Assembly: GCA_963664035.2 (NCBI GenBank)
Contig: OY760867.2
Coordinates: 2,790,001 to 2,854,000 of the forward strand
Source of the DNA: G958296245 sp963664035
GTDB lineage: Bacteria; Chloroflexota; Dehalococcoidia; Lucifugimonadales; G958296245
DNA length: 64,000 bases
Direction: 5' to 3'
In this document: one piece after another, positions 23,645 through 31,873 of the stretch
Layout: each line of letters starts with the position of its first letter
How positions within the stretch are numbered: the stretch's first letter is position 1
Notes under the pieces: model-generated
Seen by the model: only the letters and a program-made list of their open reading frames with translations
The model's database searches: none
Told to the model about the DNA's origin: nothing
Translations under genes and position numbers: made by a program

Positions 23645-24280
23645 GTGACGATCAAAGCGGTGCTGTTCGACGCGGACGGCGTCATACAGCGACAGACGCT
23701 GACCTTGCACGCGGTCCTGACCGACGTGCTGGGAGCGCCGGCCCATAGCGTCGACGAGATGTACCGCGACATATGGGAGGCGGAGGGGCCGGCGCTGACC
23801 GGACGCGTGGACTTCTCGGAGGCGCTGTCGGCGGCGCTCGATAAGTGGGGTATGGCCGGGCGCCTGCAGGACTTCATTGAGCCCTCCACGTCGATACGGG
23901 TGGACCGCGCCATCATCGGCATAGTCCGGAGGCTGCGCGGGGCCGGCATACTGTGCTGCCTCGCGTCCAACCAGATGACCTACAGGGCCCGCTACATGTC
24001 CGAAAAGCTCGGCTACGCGGACATTTTCGACATGGAGTTCTACTCCTGCCGCATCGGCTACAAGAAGCCCGACCCCGCCTACTACACGGCCATACTGGAG
24101 GAGCTCGGACTGCCCCCCGGCGAGGTGCTGTTCATCGACGACGTCGAGGCCAACGTGGACGCCGCCCGCCGGCTCGGGATCGCGGCCTCGGTCTTCCAGC
24201 CCGGCCCCGGGGTAGAGCCCCATGAGCTGATGCGGCGCATCCTCGCCGAGCACATTCCGGGAGGGAATGTAGGGGGTTGA
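23645..24280 (+). CDS. HAD superfamily hydrolase
   Basis: 211 residues; GTG start behind a run of eight G. Motif I is LFDADGVIQ (nucleophile Asp), motif II CCLASNQ, motif III Lys in GYKKPDPAYY, and motif IV FIDDVEANVDAARRLG. This is a phosphatase of the beta-phosphoglucomutase/phosphoglycolate type; the substrate is unknown. Its stop codon TGA lies inside the -35 region of the next gene's promoter. Confidence 0.9.
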   Translation: MTIKAVLFDADGVIQRQTLTLHAVLTDVLGAPAHSVDEMYRDIWEAEGPALTGRVDFSEALSAALDKWGMAGRLQDFIEPSTSIRVDRAIIGIVRRLRGAGILCCLASNQMTYRARYMSEKLGYADIFDMEFYSCRIGYKKPDPAYYTAILEELGLPPGEVLFIDDVEANVDAARRLGIAASVFQPGPGVEPHELMRRILAEHIPGGNVGG

Positions 24281-24306
24281 CTCATGGGGCATGAGTCAAC
24301 TATACT
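24276..24306 (+). promoter_or_regulatory. Promoter with overlapping perfect palindromic operator, predicted leaderless start
   Basis: TTGACT (24277-24282), 18 bases, TATACT (24301-24306). The palindrome GTTGACTCATG-GGG-CATGAGTCAAC (24276-24300) fills the whole space between the hexamers. A third half-site CATGAGT covers the start codon at 24312-24318. The ATG lies 7 bases after the -10, where transcription should begin. Confidence 0.75.
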
Positions 24307-24312
24307 CTTCCC

Positions 24313-24558
24313 ATGAGTAGACGCCTCCAGGTACTCCTGGATGAAGAAGAGTACGTCGATATTCAAGGCGTTGCCCGGAGGCAGCGGATGACTGTTGCTG
24401 AATGGGTTCGACAAGCGCTGCGCAGGGCAAAAGGCGATCACCCCGGGGTCGTCGAAGCCAAGTTGCGCGCCATCGACGATGCGTCGCAGCACGAGTATCC
24501 GACGGCAGACATAGAGGACATGCTGCGCGAGATAGAGGCGGGGCAGACGATACGGTGA
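24313..24558 (+). CDS. Ribbon-helix-helix-type antitoxin
   Basis: 81 residues: RRLQVLLDEEEYVDIQGVA (strand and first helix) and MTVAEWVRQALRRA (second helix), the pattern of CopG/RHH antitoxins. The C-terminal part is acidic (DIEDMLREIEAGQ) and would bind the PIN toxin encoded next, with which it overlaps by 4 bases (GTGA). The transcript probably has no leader, so no ribosome site is expected. Confidence 0.85.
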   Translation: MSRRLQVLLDEEEYVDIQGVARRQRMTVAEWVRQALRRAKGDHPGVVEAKLRAIDDASQHEYPTADIEDMLREIEAGQTIR

Positions 24559-24950
24559 CGTTCGTAGATTCGAACGTGCCTATGTACATGGTGGGACAGC
24601 CCCATCCGAACAAGGACCGCGCTATCGCGCTGCTGACGAAGCTGGTGCGAGCAGGCGAGCGCCTGATCACGGACGTGGAGGTCTACCAGGAGATTCTCCA
24701 TCGGTATACCGCCATCCAGAGGCCCGACGCCATTGACGCCGCGTTCGATAGCCTCGACGGGATTACCGACGACATCCTGACCTTTGGCATGTACGAGATC
24801 CGCGCTGCCAGGACGCTCATCGGTACCGTGCAGGGCATCTCCGCGCGGGACGCTCTGCACGTGGTCGTCATGCGCCAGGCTGGGACCAATCGCATCCTGA
24901 GCTTCGACCGCGGCTTCGACGCCTGTCCAGGGGTCGAACGCCTCTCCTAG
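24555..24950 (+). CDS. PIN-domain ribonuclease toxin
   Basis: 131 residues, GTG start overlapping the antitoxin stop. PIN acidic positions: VTFVDSNVPMY, EVYQEILH, SARDALHVVV and LSFDRGFD. Translation-coupled to the RHH antitoxin, so this is a VapBC-like pair; the RNA target is unknown. Confidence 0.87.
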   Translation: MTFVDSNVPMYMVGQPHPNKDRAIALLTKLVRAGERLITDVEVYQEILHRYTAIQRPDAIDAAFDSLDGITDDILTFGMYEIRAARTLIGTVQGISARDALHVVVMRQAGTNRILSFDRGFDACPGVERLS

Positions 24951-24957
24951 GCCCGGC

Positions 24958-25887
24958 TTACCCGCCCAGGCGCGCCGCCGCCCATGCCGCGGCGCCGTTA
25001 ATGCCCTCGTCGCTCCCCTCGAACCATGTCACCCGCCGGTCGTCCAGCCGGAACCAGTTGTACTGCTGCCTGACGAAGCGGTGGGTGCGCCTATTGGTCC
25101 TCCGGACCGCCTCGTCCAGGGGCATCTCCCCTTCCAGGTGGGCCGCTAGCTCGCCGTACCCTATCCCGGACATGGAGGACAGCTCCCGCGTGTAGCCGCG
25201 CCGGAGCAGGCCGCCGACCTCCCCTACCCACCCTTCGGCAATCATGCGGTCAACCCTGTCGTCGACGCGCCGGTAGAGCGCCTGCCGCTCCAGGGTCAGC
25301 CCCAGCACGACGGGCTCGAACCCCGGCCCTTCGGCGGAGGGTTGCTCCGCCGGCTCCGGCCCCGCGTACAGCTCCAACGCCCTCACGACACGGCGCGGAT
25401 TCGCGGCGTCTATCCGCTCGGCCGCCGCGGGATCGAGGGACGCCAGCTCATGGTACAGCGCGTCCACACCCTCGGCCTCTATCCGCGCCTCCAGCGCTCG
25501 GCGCGCCCGCGGGTCCGGCTCCGCCTCGGGCACGCGCCAGCCCTCCAGCAGCGCGCGGACGTACTGCCCCGTGCCGCCCGCCACTATCGGCAGGCGCCCG
25601 CGCTGCCGTATGTCTTCGATGGCCTGCCGCGCGTCGCGCAGGAACAGGGCGAGGCTGTACTGCCGGTCCGGGGTAACTAGGTCGACCAGGTGGTGCGGAG
25701 CCGCGGCGCGCTGCTCCGCCGTGGGCTTGGCCGTACCGACGTCCATGTGGCGGTACACCTGCCGGCTGTCGGCGCTCACGACCTCGCCGCCGAGCTCGGC
25801 GCACAATCTCACGGCAAGCTCGGTCTTGCCGGCCGCCGTGGGGCCGACGATGAACAGCACCACCCCTAAAGCCGGTTTGCCGGCCAC
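24958..25887 (-). CDS. miaA: tRNA dimethylallyltransferase
   Basis: Adds a dimethylallyl group to A37 of tRNAs reading U-starting codons. 309 residues. P-loop VGPTAAGKTELA, then SADSRQVYRHMDVGTAKPT, GGTGQYVRALLEG, and the C-terminal RRTNRRTHRFVRQQYNWFR. GTG start directly after the tpiA stop, so the two are co-transcribed. Confidence 0.96.
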   Translation of the reverse strand: MAGKPALGVVLFIVGPTAAGKTELAVRLCAELGGEVVSADSRQVYRHMDVGTAKPTAEQRAAAPHHLVDLVTPDRQYSLALFLRDARQAIEDIRQRGRLPIVAGGTGQYVRALLEGWRVPEAEPDPRARRALEARIEAEGVDALYHELASLDPAAAERIDAANPRRVVRALELYAGPEPAEQPSAEGPGFEPVVLGLTLERQALYRRVDDRVDRMIAEGWVGEVGGLLRRGYTRELSSMSGIGYGELAAHLEGEMPLDEAVRRTNRRTHRFVRQQYNWFRLDDRRVTWFEGSDEGINGAAAWAAARLGG

Positions 25888-26646
25888 TCAGGCGACCGCC
25901 GCGGCTACGCCCCGCACCACCTGGACGAACGACTCGGCCTCCAGGCTCGCCCCGCCCACGAGGGCGCCGTCCACGTCGGGTTGGCGCGCGAAGTCGTCGA
26001 CGTTGTCCGGGTTGACGCTTCCGCCGTATAGGACCGGCGCGGCGTTCGCGGCCGCTTCCCCGAACGCGCTGGCGATGACCGCCCTTACGCGCGCCATGAT
26101 TGCCTGGGCGTCTTCGGGCGACGCCGCCCTGCCCGTGCCTATGGCCCACACCGGCTCGTAGGCCACTATCAGCCCCTCCACGGAGTCCGCCCGCGCCAGG
26201 CCGGCCCGCACCTGCCGCTCGACGACGGCCTGCGCCGCGCCGCCTTCCCGCTGTTCGAGGGTCTCCCCGACGCACAGGACCGGCCTCAGGCCCACTTCCA
26301 GCGCCGCCTCGACCTTCCTGCCCACGGACTCGTCGGTCTCGCCGAACCACTGCCTGCGCTCGGAGTGGCCGACGATCACGTATCGGCAAAGCTCCGCGAC
26401 CATGGACGGAGAGACCTCCCCCGTGAAGGCGCCGCCCGCCTCGTGGTGCAGGTCCTGCGCGCCCAGTGCGATGTCTGTCCCGTCCAGCAGCCTTCCGACG
26501 GCCTCCAGCGCCGTGTAGGGGGGGCACAGCACTACCTCCACGCCCCGTACCGATTCGAGGCCGTCCTTCATGGCGGCCACGAGCGCGCCCGCCTCGGCGA
26601 CCGTCTTGTTCATCTTCCAGTTGCCCGCTACGACAGGGGTCCTCAT
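25888..26646 (-). CDS. tpiA: Triosephosphate isomerase
   Basis: Interconverts dihydroxyacetone phosphate and glyceraldehyde-3-phosphate. 252 residues. Visible are GNWKMNKT (Lys), IVGHSERRQWFGE (catalytic His), VAYEPVWAIGTG (catalytic Glu) and the phosphate loop LYGGSVN. The start MRTPVVAGNWKMN matches the family; the open frame upstream is not conserved. Pgk and Pgm genes lie 2 kb away on the same strand. Confidence 0.97.
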   Translation of the reverse strand: MRTPVVAGNWKMNKTVAEAGALVAAMKDGLESVRGVEVVLCPPYTALEAVGRLLDGTDIALGAQDLHHEAGGAFTGEVSPSMVAELCRYVIVGHSERRQWFGETDESVGRKVEAALEVGLRPVLCVGETLEQREGGAAQAVVERQVRAGLARADSVEGLIVAYEPVWAIGTGRAASPEDAQAIMARVRAVIASAFGEAAANAAPVLYGGSVNPDNVDDFARQPDVDGALVGGASLEAESFVQVVRGVAAAVA

Positions 26647-26709
26647 CGGCTTGCGTCCTCCTAACCGGTCGGGGTCATTGTAATGGATGATATGTAGGCC
26701 CAGCTTATC

Positions 26710-26715
26710 TATAAT
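26710..26715 (+). promoter_or_regulatory. -10 element of the SRPBCC gene
   Basis: TATAAT, exact consensus, 29 bases before the ATG; no good -35 was found. Divergent from tpiA. Confidence 0.4.
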
Positions 26716-26744
26716 CGAGGCCAACACAGCCAGGAGCCTGGAAG

Positions 26745-27179
26745 ATGGAGCGAATCGAGTACGCTATCGAGATAGACCGTCCGGTGGAGGAGGTGTTCAG
26801 CTTCGTCGCCGAGCCGGAGAACGAAACGAAGTGGCGCGCCGGTCTGACCGCCTCGGAGGGGACATCCGAAGGGCCGCCGGGCGTGGGATCGACGGGGCGC
26901 AGGGTGCAGAGCTTCCTGGGGCGGGAGATGGAGAACGACTGGACGGTTACGGATCTGACGCCCAACGCAAGGATAGCCGTGGCGAGCACCTCGGGCCGGA
27001 CGCGCTATAGCTCGGCCTATACTTTTGAGCCGACCGGGGACGGCACGAAGCTCACCTTCGAGCTGGAAGCCGATACCGGCGACTTCTTCAAGATACCGGA
27101 CCCGATCGTTACCCGCATGGCCAGGCGCCAGCTGGAGGCGGACATGACCGCGCTGAAGGCCCTGCTGGAGAAGGCCTAG
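26745..27179 (+). CDS. SRPBCC (START-like) family protein
   Basis: 144 residues: IEYAIEIDRPVEEVFSFVAE opening, a long middle beta sheet, and a C-terminal helix (RMARRQLEADMTALKALLEK). This is a lipid- or hydrophobic-ligand-binding fold of the polyketide-cyclase type; the ligand is unknown. CAGGAG upstream of the ATG is the ribosome site. Confidence 0.87.
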   Translation: MERIEYAIEIDRPVEEVFSFVAEPENETKWRAGLTASEGTSEGPPGVGSTGRRVQSFLGREMENDWTVTDLTPNARIAVASTSGRTRYSSAYTFEPTGDGTKLTFELEADTGDFFKIPDPIVTRMARRQLEADMTALKALLEKA

Positions 27180-27193
27180 CGCGCGTCCTGAGC

Positions 27194-28399
27194 CTACGGC
27201 CCGAACTTGTGCAGCTTGCCCGCGTGGGCGAGCGCGACGAACATGACGCCGGTCGCCGGCAGCCTGCCGAGGCTGCCCTGGGCGCAGGCCCTCTCGGAGA
27301 AGGCGGGCACGCCGTCCCCCGCCGTCAGGCGCGACCTGACCAGCAGCGGCACGGGGTGCCAGCTATGGCCCGCCAGGGTCGCAGGCGAGGCGTGGTCGCC
27401 GGCTACGACCAGCACGTCGGGCGCGGCGTCCAATATCCGCGGTATCCGCGCGTCCAGCTCCTCCAGCGCGCGCACCTTCGCGTCGAAGTCGCCGTCCTCG
27501 CCGGCCGCGTCCGCCGGCTTGTAGTGCAGGAAGAAGAAGTCGTGCTCGTGGATGCTCGCCCGCAGCGTCTCGACCTCGTCGTCGAAAGTGGAGCCGGTGG
27601 CCAGCACCTTCATTCCGACGACATTCCCCAGCCCTCGGTACATGGGGTATGCGGCGATGGCCGCCGGATTCAGCCTGTACGCTTCGCCCATGTCCGGCAG
27701 GCTTGGCAGCCGCGAGAAGCCGCGCAGCAGCACCATGTTGGCCGTCGCCCGGTCTCGAAGGGTCGCCCTGGCGCCGTCCGCGAACCGGTTTACCGCCGCG
27801 GCCGTCCTCTCGGAGTCCGGCGCGAGCGCGGCGGCCTCCAGCGGGCGAGCGCCTTCGACCTGGGGGTCCGTCTCGCTGACGGCCTCACCCAGGCCGTCGC
27901 CCCTGAGCACCAGCACGAAGCGGTGCTCCTTCACCATGTGTACCGAGACTTCGACGCCAGGCGCTTCGATCCGGGCCAGGCGCTCCACGAGCGGCGCGCT
28001 CTCCTCGCTCGGTATCCGCCCTGCCCTGCGGTCCACGATGGTCCCGTCCGCGTCCACCGTACACAGGTTGCCGCGCGCCGCTACGTCGCCGCCGCCCAGA
28101 TCGACGCCTATTCCAAGCGCCTCCAGCACGCCCCGGCCCAGCAGGTACTTCACCGGGTCGTAGCCGAAGAGCGCCATGTGCCCAGGACCGCTGCCAGGCG
28201 TGATACCCGGGGCGACGGGCGTAGTCAGCCCGGCCGCGCTCTCGCGGGCGAGCCTGTCCAGGTTCGGCAGCGACGCGGACTCCAGCTCGGATAGCCCCGT
28301 CCCAGGATGGGGCGCGCCCCCAAGGCCGTCCACCACCAGCATGACGATCTTGCTGTCGGTCCGCTTGCATATGTCGCCTATGTACGGAAAGTCGATCAT
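27194..28399 (-). CDS. apgM: Cofactor-independent phosphoglycerate mutase, archaeal (ApgM) type
   Basis: Interconverts 3- and 2-phosphoglycerate. 401 residues, shorter than bacterial GpmI (about 510) and right for ApgM. Alkaline-phosphatase-fold motifs: VVDGLGG (metal Asp), GSGPGHMALFGYDP (nucleophile Ser), and GDHASPATLAGHSWHPVP (metal Asp/His). Last gene of the operon; separated from the pgk stop by one base. Confidence 0.93.
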   Translation of the reverse strand: MIDFPYIGDICKRTDSKIVMLVVDGLGGAPHPGTGLSELESASLPNLDRLARESAAGLTTPVAPGITPGSGPGHMALFGYDPVKYLLGRGVLEALGIGVDLGGGDVAARGNLCTVDADGTIVDRRAGRIPSEESAPLVERLARIEAPGVEVSVHMVKEHRFVLVLRGDGLGEAVSETDPQVEGARPLEAAALAPDSERTAAAVNRFADGARATLRDRATANMVLLRGFSRLPSLPDMGEAYRLNPAAIAAYPMYRGLGNVVGMKVLATGSTFDDEVETLRASIHEHDFFFLHYKPADAAGEDGDFDAKVRALEELDARIPRILDAAPDVLVVAGDHASPATLAGHSWHPVPLLVRSRLTAGDGVPAFSERACAQGSLGRLPATGVMFVALAHAGKLHKFGP

Positions 28400-28400
28400 C

Positions 28401-29594
28401 TCACCTGTCCATCAACGCGGCGACGCCGGGCAGTTCCCTGCCGGCGAGATAGTCCAGGGAAGCGCCTCCGCCGGTGGAAACGTGGGACATCTCGCCGGCC
28501 AGGCCGAGCTTCGCGACCGCCTCGGCGGTGGAGCCGCCGCCCACGATGGTCGTAGCGCCGCGCAGGCCGGCCACCGCCGCCGCCATGCGCCTGGTGCCGC
28601 GCGAGAACGGCTCCCACTCGAACACCCCGGCCGGGCCGTTCCACACGACCGTCCTGGCCGGAGCCAGCGCGTCCAAAAAGGCATCGACCGTCCTGGGTCC
28701 TATGTCCATTATCATCCACCCCCCAGGGATGGAGTCGGCGTCCACCGTCCTGTGCGCGGCGCCCTCCGAGAACTCGTCGGCCACCACCAAGTCGACGGGC
28801 AGGAGCAGCTTCGGCCCGTCCGCCGCCGCTGTCTCGATCAGCCGCGCCGCGTCGCCCATCATATCTTTTTCGACGGCGGAGGCGCCCACGTCCAAGCCCC
28901 TGGCGGCGAGGAAGGTCGCCGCCATCCCGCCGCCCACGACCAGGGTATCCGCCCTGCCCGCGAGGCGCCGCAGCGCCGCCAGCTTGTCGGACACCTTCGC
29001 GCCACCGAAGATTGCCGCGAAAGGCCGCTCCGGCGACTCCAGCGCTCTCCCCAGCATGTCGAGCTCCCTGGCAAGCAGCAATCCCGCCACGGCGGGCAGG
29101 CGCCGCGCCGCGCCCTCCACGGAGGCATGGGCGCGATGCGCCGCTCCGAAGGCGTCGTTGACGTACACGTCGGCAAGCTCCGCGAGCCGCGCCGCGAAGG
29201 CGGGATCGTTGGCCTCCTCCTCCGGGTGGAACCTCGTATTCTCCAGCATCAGCACGCCGCCGGGCTCCATGCCGGAGACCATGGCCTCGACGCCGGGCCC
29301 CACGCAGTCGTCGGCCTGCGCCACCGGCGCGTCGATGACCTGCGAGAGCCGTTCGGAGATCGGGCCTAGCCTCAACCCGTCGACGACCTTGCCGCCGGGC
29401 CTGCCCACGTGGGAGCACAGCACCACCCTGCCCCCCCGCGCGCGCAGGTACTCTATGGTCGGTACAGAGGCCCTGATACGCGAGTCGTCCGATATCCGCG
29501 CCGTACCCGGGGCGAACGGGACGTTGAAGTCGACGCGCACGAGCGCCGTCTTGCCCGCGACGTCGATGTCCTCGACGGTCTTCTTCGCGGTCAT
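28401..29594 (-). CDS. pgk: Phosphoglycerate kinase
   Basis: Makes ATP and 3-phosphoglycerate in glycolysis. 397 residues: VRVDFNVPFA, RVVLCSHVGRP, the AIFGGAKVSDK motif, and the C-terminal nucleotide loop GGGSTAEAV with STGGGASLDYLAG. ATGA overlap with the upstream kinase-like gene; the next gene apgM continues the pathway. Confidence 0.98.
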   Translation of the reverse strand: MTAKKTVEDIDVAGKTALVRVDFNVPFAPGTARISDDSRIRASVPTIEYLRARGGRVVLCSHVGRPGGKVVDGLRLGPISERLSQVIDAPVAQADDCVGPGVEAMVSGMEPGGVLMLENTRFHPEEEANDPAFAARLAELADVYVNDAFGAAHRAHASVEGAARRLPAVAGLLLARELDMLGRALESPERPFAAIFGGAKVSDKLAALRRLAGRADTLVVGGGMAATFLAARGLDVGASAVEKDMMGDAARLIETAAADGPKLLLPVDLVVADEFSEGAAHRTVDADSIPGGWMIMDIGPRTVDAFLDALAPARTVVWNGPAGVFEWEPFSRGTRRMAAAVAGLRGATTIVGGGSTAEAVAKLGLAGEMSHVSTGGGASLDYLAGRELPGVAALMDR

Positions 29595-30136
29595 CTCTCG
29601 TCCACCTCGCCGAGCTTGCCGGGTCCGCCGGCCCGGAGCGCCTCCACGTACCGGTCGACCTGGCCAGGGCTCCTGAATATGAAGACTTCGGCAGCCCTAG
29701 CGTGCTCTTCGATCATCTGCATGATCGCGGCGACCCTGCGGCTCCTGAAGGTCCATATCCAGTAGAGGAAGCTCAACGTCAACCTCTCCTCGCAGTCCGG
29801 CGCCATGTCCGGCCTCGTCCGGCCGCGATACTGTATGGCCCTCCTCAAGGCTCGCCACACGCAGAGGTACGGCGGGAAGTCGATGAACAGGACCGTATCT
29901 GCCTTAGCGAGCCTCATGTCGAGGGAGCCGCTGTAGTTGCCGTCGAGGACCCAATCGTCCGCCGACATGGCGTCCTCGAGGCGCCGACGCCAGACCCTTG
30001 CGTCGGGCATGGTCCAGCCGGGGCCCCAGTGCAGCTTGTCCAGGTGGACGACCGGCAACCCCGTTATCTCGCCCACCTCGAGCGCCAGGGTGGTCTTTCC
30101 CGCGCCTCCGCTGCCGATTACGAGCACCCTTCTCAT
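29591..30136 (-). CDS. P-loop kinase-like protein (adenylate kinase/topology-modulation type)
   Basis: 181 residues. P-loop IGSGGAGKTTLA, then PVVHLDKLHWGPGW, WVLDGNYSGSLDMRL and IDFPPYLCVWRALRR: the pattern of small proteins annotated as DNA topology modulation (FlaR-like) or adenylate-kinase-related. The true substrate is unknown. 4-base overlaps on both sides, inside the sua5-apgM operon. Confidence 0.8.
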   Translation of the reverse strand: MRRVLVIGSGGAGKTTLALEVGEITGLPVVHLDKLHWGPGWTMPDARVWRRRLEDAMSADDWVLDGNYSGSLDMRLAKADTVLFIDFPPYLCVWRALRRAIQYRGRTRPDMAPDCEERLTLSFLYWIWTFRSRRVAAIMQMIEEHARAAEVFIFRSPGQVDRYVEALRAGGPGKLGEVDER

Positions 30137-31167
30137 GCCGGGTTGGGGCTTTCCAGGAGGAATCTCAGCGCCTGCCCGACCGTTGCCATGGAGTCGTCGG
30201 AAAGGCCGGCGTCAGCGGCTGCCCGTTCGGCCCTCGCCGTGTACTCGGCGATGAGGTCCTCGCAGTACAGGCGGCCCCCCAGCCTCTCGGCGGTCTCCCT
30301 GACGACCTCTACGTCGCTCCCGTCGAGCACCCGCTTGAAGTATACGTCTCCCAGCCGCCTCTTGTCGTTCAGGTTAGCTTCCTGCACGGCATAGACCACG
30401 GGGAGCAGCTTGGTCTTGTTCAACACCGAGGCGCTCGGCCCCTGGTCCTCGGCCCCGATGGGCCACAGCTCCAGCATGTCGCGCCGGACCTGCAGCGCTA
30501 TGCCGGCGTTGCGGCCGCAACGCCCCAGGGCCTCGACGGCATTATCTTCCACGGACGCCAGGAGCGCGCCCAGCTTCATCGCGCATTCGTATAGTGCGCC
30601 CGTCTTTTTGGACACCGTGTCCAGGTAGGCGTCGACGCTGAGGTCGATCCGCTCCTGGGCCTCCAGGTCCTCGAACCTCCCCTCGCATACCTCCAGGCTC
30701 GCCTCGTCCAGCATGCGCACGGCGTGGTAGACCGTTTTGGGGGGCGCGCCGTGGAGGCGTAGCCGGAACATGGCTAGGCGGGCCAGCGCGTGCATCCCGT
30801 CGCCGGCGTTTATGGCCTGCGCCGGGCCCCATACCCACCAGACGGCATCGCGTCCGCCGCGCTGAGGGCGGCCCCCCTGCACGTCGTCGTGGATCTGGGA
30901 GAAGTTCTCCACCAGCTCCACCGCGGCCGCGGCCGGTACGGCCTTCTCCAAGTCGCCCCCGCAGGCCGCGCACGCGGCAAGGCAGGCGACGCCGTGGGTG
31001 CGGGCGGGCGGCGATAGCTGCGCGGGATTGCCGCTCCGGTCGGTCCATAGCATATGGTAGGACATCATCCCGTACAGGGGCATCCGGCGCGACTCGAAGA
31101 CGTCTCGCAGGCCCGATTCCACCAGGGCGGCGAGGCCGGAGACCGCGTCGGTCCGTACGTCGGTCAA
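30133..31167 (-). CDS. Polyprenyl synthetase-like protein with degenerate second Asp motif
   Basis: 344 residues from TTG at 31167, which overlaps the sua5 stop by 4 bases (TTGA); upstream residues in the same frame are not family-like. The fold is that of isoprenyl diphosphate synthases: the first Asp motif reads IHDDVQGGRPQRGG, followed by VWGPAQAINAGD. The second motif, normally FQ..DDxxD, reads LQVRRDMLELW, so only one Asp remains. Either an unusual specificity or a non-catalytic subunit (cf. heterodimeric synthases). Confidence 0.8.
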   Translation of the reverse strand: MTDVRTDAVSGLAALVESGLRDVFESRRMPLYGMMSYHMLWTDRSGNPAQLSPPARTHGVACLAACAACGGDLEKAVPAAAAVELVENFSQIHDDVQGGRPQRGGRDAVWWVWGPAQAINAGDGMHALARLAMFRLRLHGAPPKTVYHAVRMLDEASLEVCEGRFEDLEAQERIDLSVDAYLDTVSKKTGALYECAMKLGALLASVEDNAVEALGRCGRNAGIALQVRRDMLELWPIGAEDQGPSASVLNKTKLLPVVYAVQEANLNDKRRLGDVYFKRVLDGSDVEVVRETAERLGGRLYCEDLIAEYTARAERAAADAGLSDDSMATVGQALRFLLESPNPA

Positions 31168-31805
31168 CTTGCGGCCTCGTCGAGCTTCACGCCAAGGACC
31201 GCCTCCATGTCCTCCCTGGACACGGCCCCCTGGCGGAGAATCCTTGGCGACGCGCCCGTCACGTCCACCACGGTAGAGGCCACCCCGCCCCGGCACTCGC
31301 CGCCGTCGACGATCAGGTCAACCTCGGAGCCTAGCTGCCGCCTCACGTCCCGCGCCGTGGTGGGGCTCTCGGCGCCGCTGCGGTTGGCGCTCGTGCCCGT
31401 GATGGCGCAGCCGAGCATACGCACGATCCTCCTTGGGACCGGGTGGTCGGGCACGCGGAGGGCGACGGTGTCCCCTCCCCCGCTCACCGCGTCGGGCACG
31501 AGGCCGCTCCTGGGCAGCACGAGGGTGAGCGCGCCCGGGAAGAACGCCCGCGCCAAGGCGCGCGCAACGTCGGAGACGCATGAGCCGTAGGTATCGAGTT
31601 GGCTCTCGTCGGCGATGAGCAGCGGGACCGCCATCGCCGCCGGGCGGCCCTTGATGCGGTAGAGGCGCTCCACCGCCCCAACGTCGGACGCCGCCGCCGC
31701 CAGCCCGTAGAGCGTGTCCGTGGGTATGGCCACGACCCCGCCGCCGCGCAACAGGCGCACTGCGGCTTCCAACTGGGGTGTATGGGATGCTTGCGTCGCG
31801 GTCAT
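31164..31805 (-). CDS. tsaC: L-threonylcarbamoyladenylate synthase (Sua5/YrdC/YciO family)
   Basis: Makes threonylcarbamoyl-AMP for the t6A modification of tRNA. 213 residues: GGVVAIPTDTLYGLAA, YRIKGRPAAMAVPLLI, FFPGALTLVLP, RVPDHPVPR and GTSANRSGAESPT are all characteristic. First gene of a five-gene overlapping operon (sua5, prenyl synthase-like, kinase, pgk, apgM). Confidence 0.94.
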   Translation of the reverse strand: MTATQASHTPQLEAAVRLLRGGGVVAIPTDTLYGLAAAASDVGAVERLYRIKGRPAAMAVPLLIADESQLDTYGSCVSDVARALARAFFPGALTLVLPRSGLVPDAVSGGGDTVALRVPDHPVPRRIVRMLGCAITGTSANRSGAESPTTARDVRRQLGSEVDLIVDGGECRGGVASTVVDVTGASPRILRQGAVSREDMEAVLGVKLDEAAS

Positions 31806-31873
31806 TGGCGGGATGGCGTCCTATGCCTCGGACGCTATCCTATCAAATCCGACGGGCGCCGGAGGCGGGGGAC

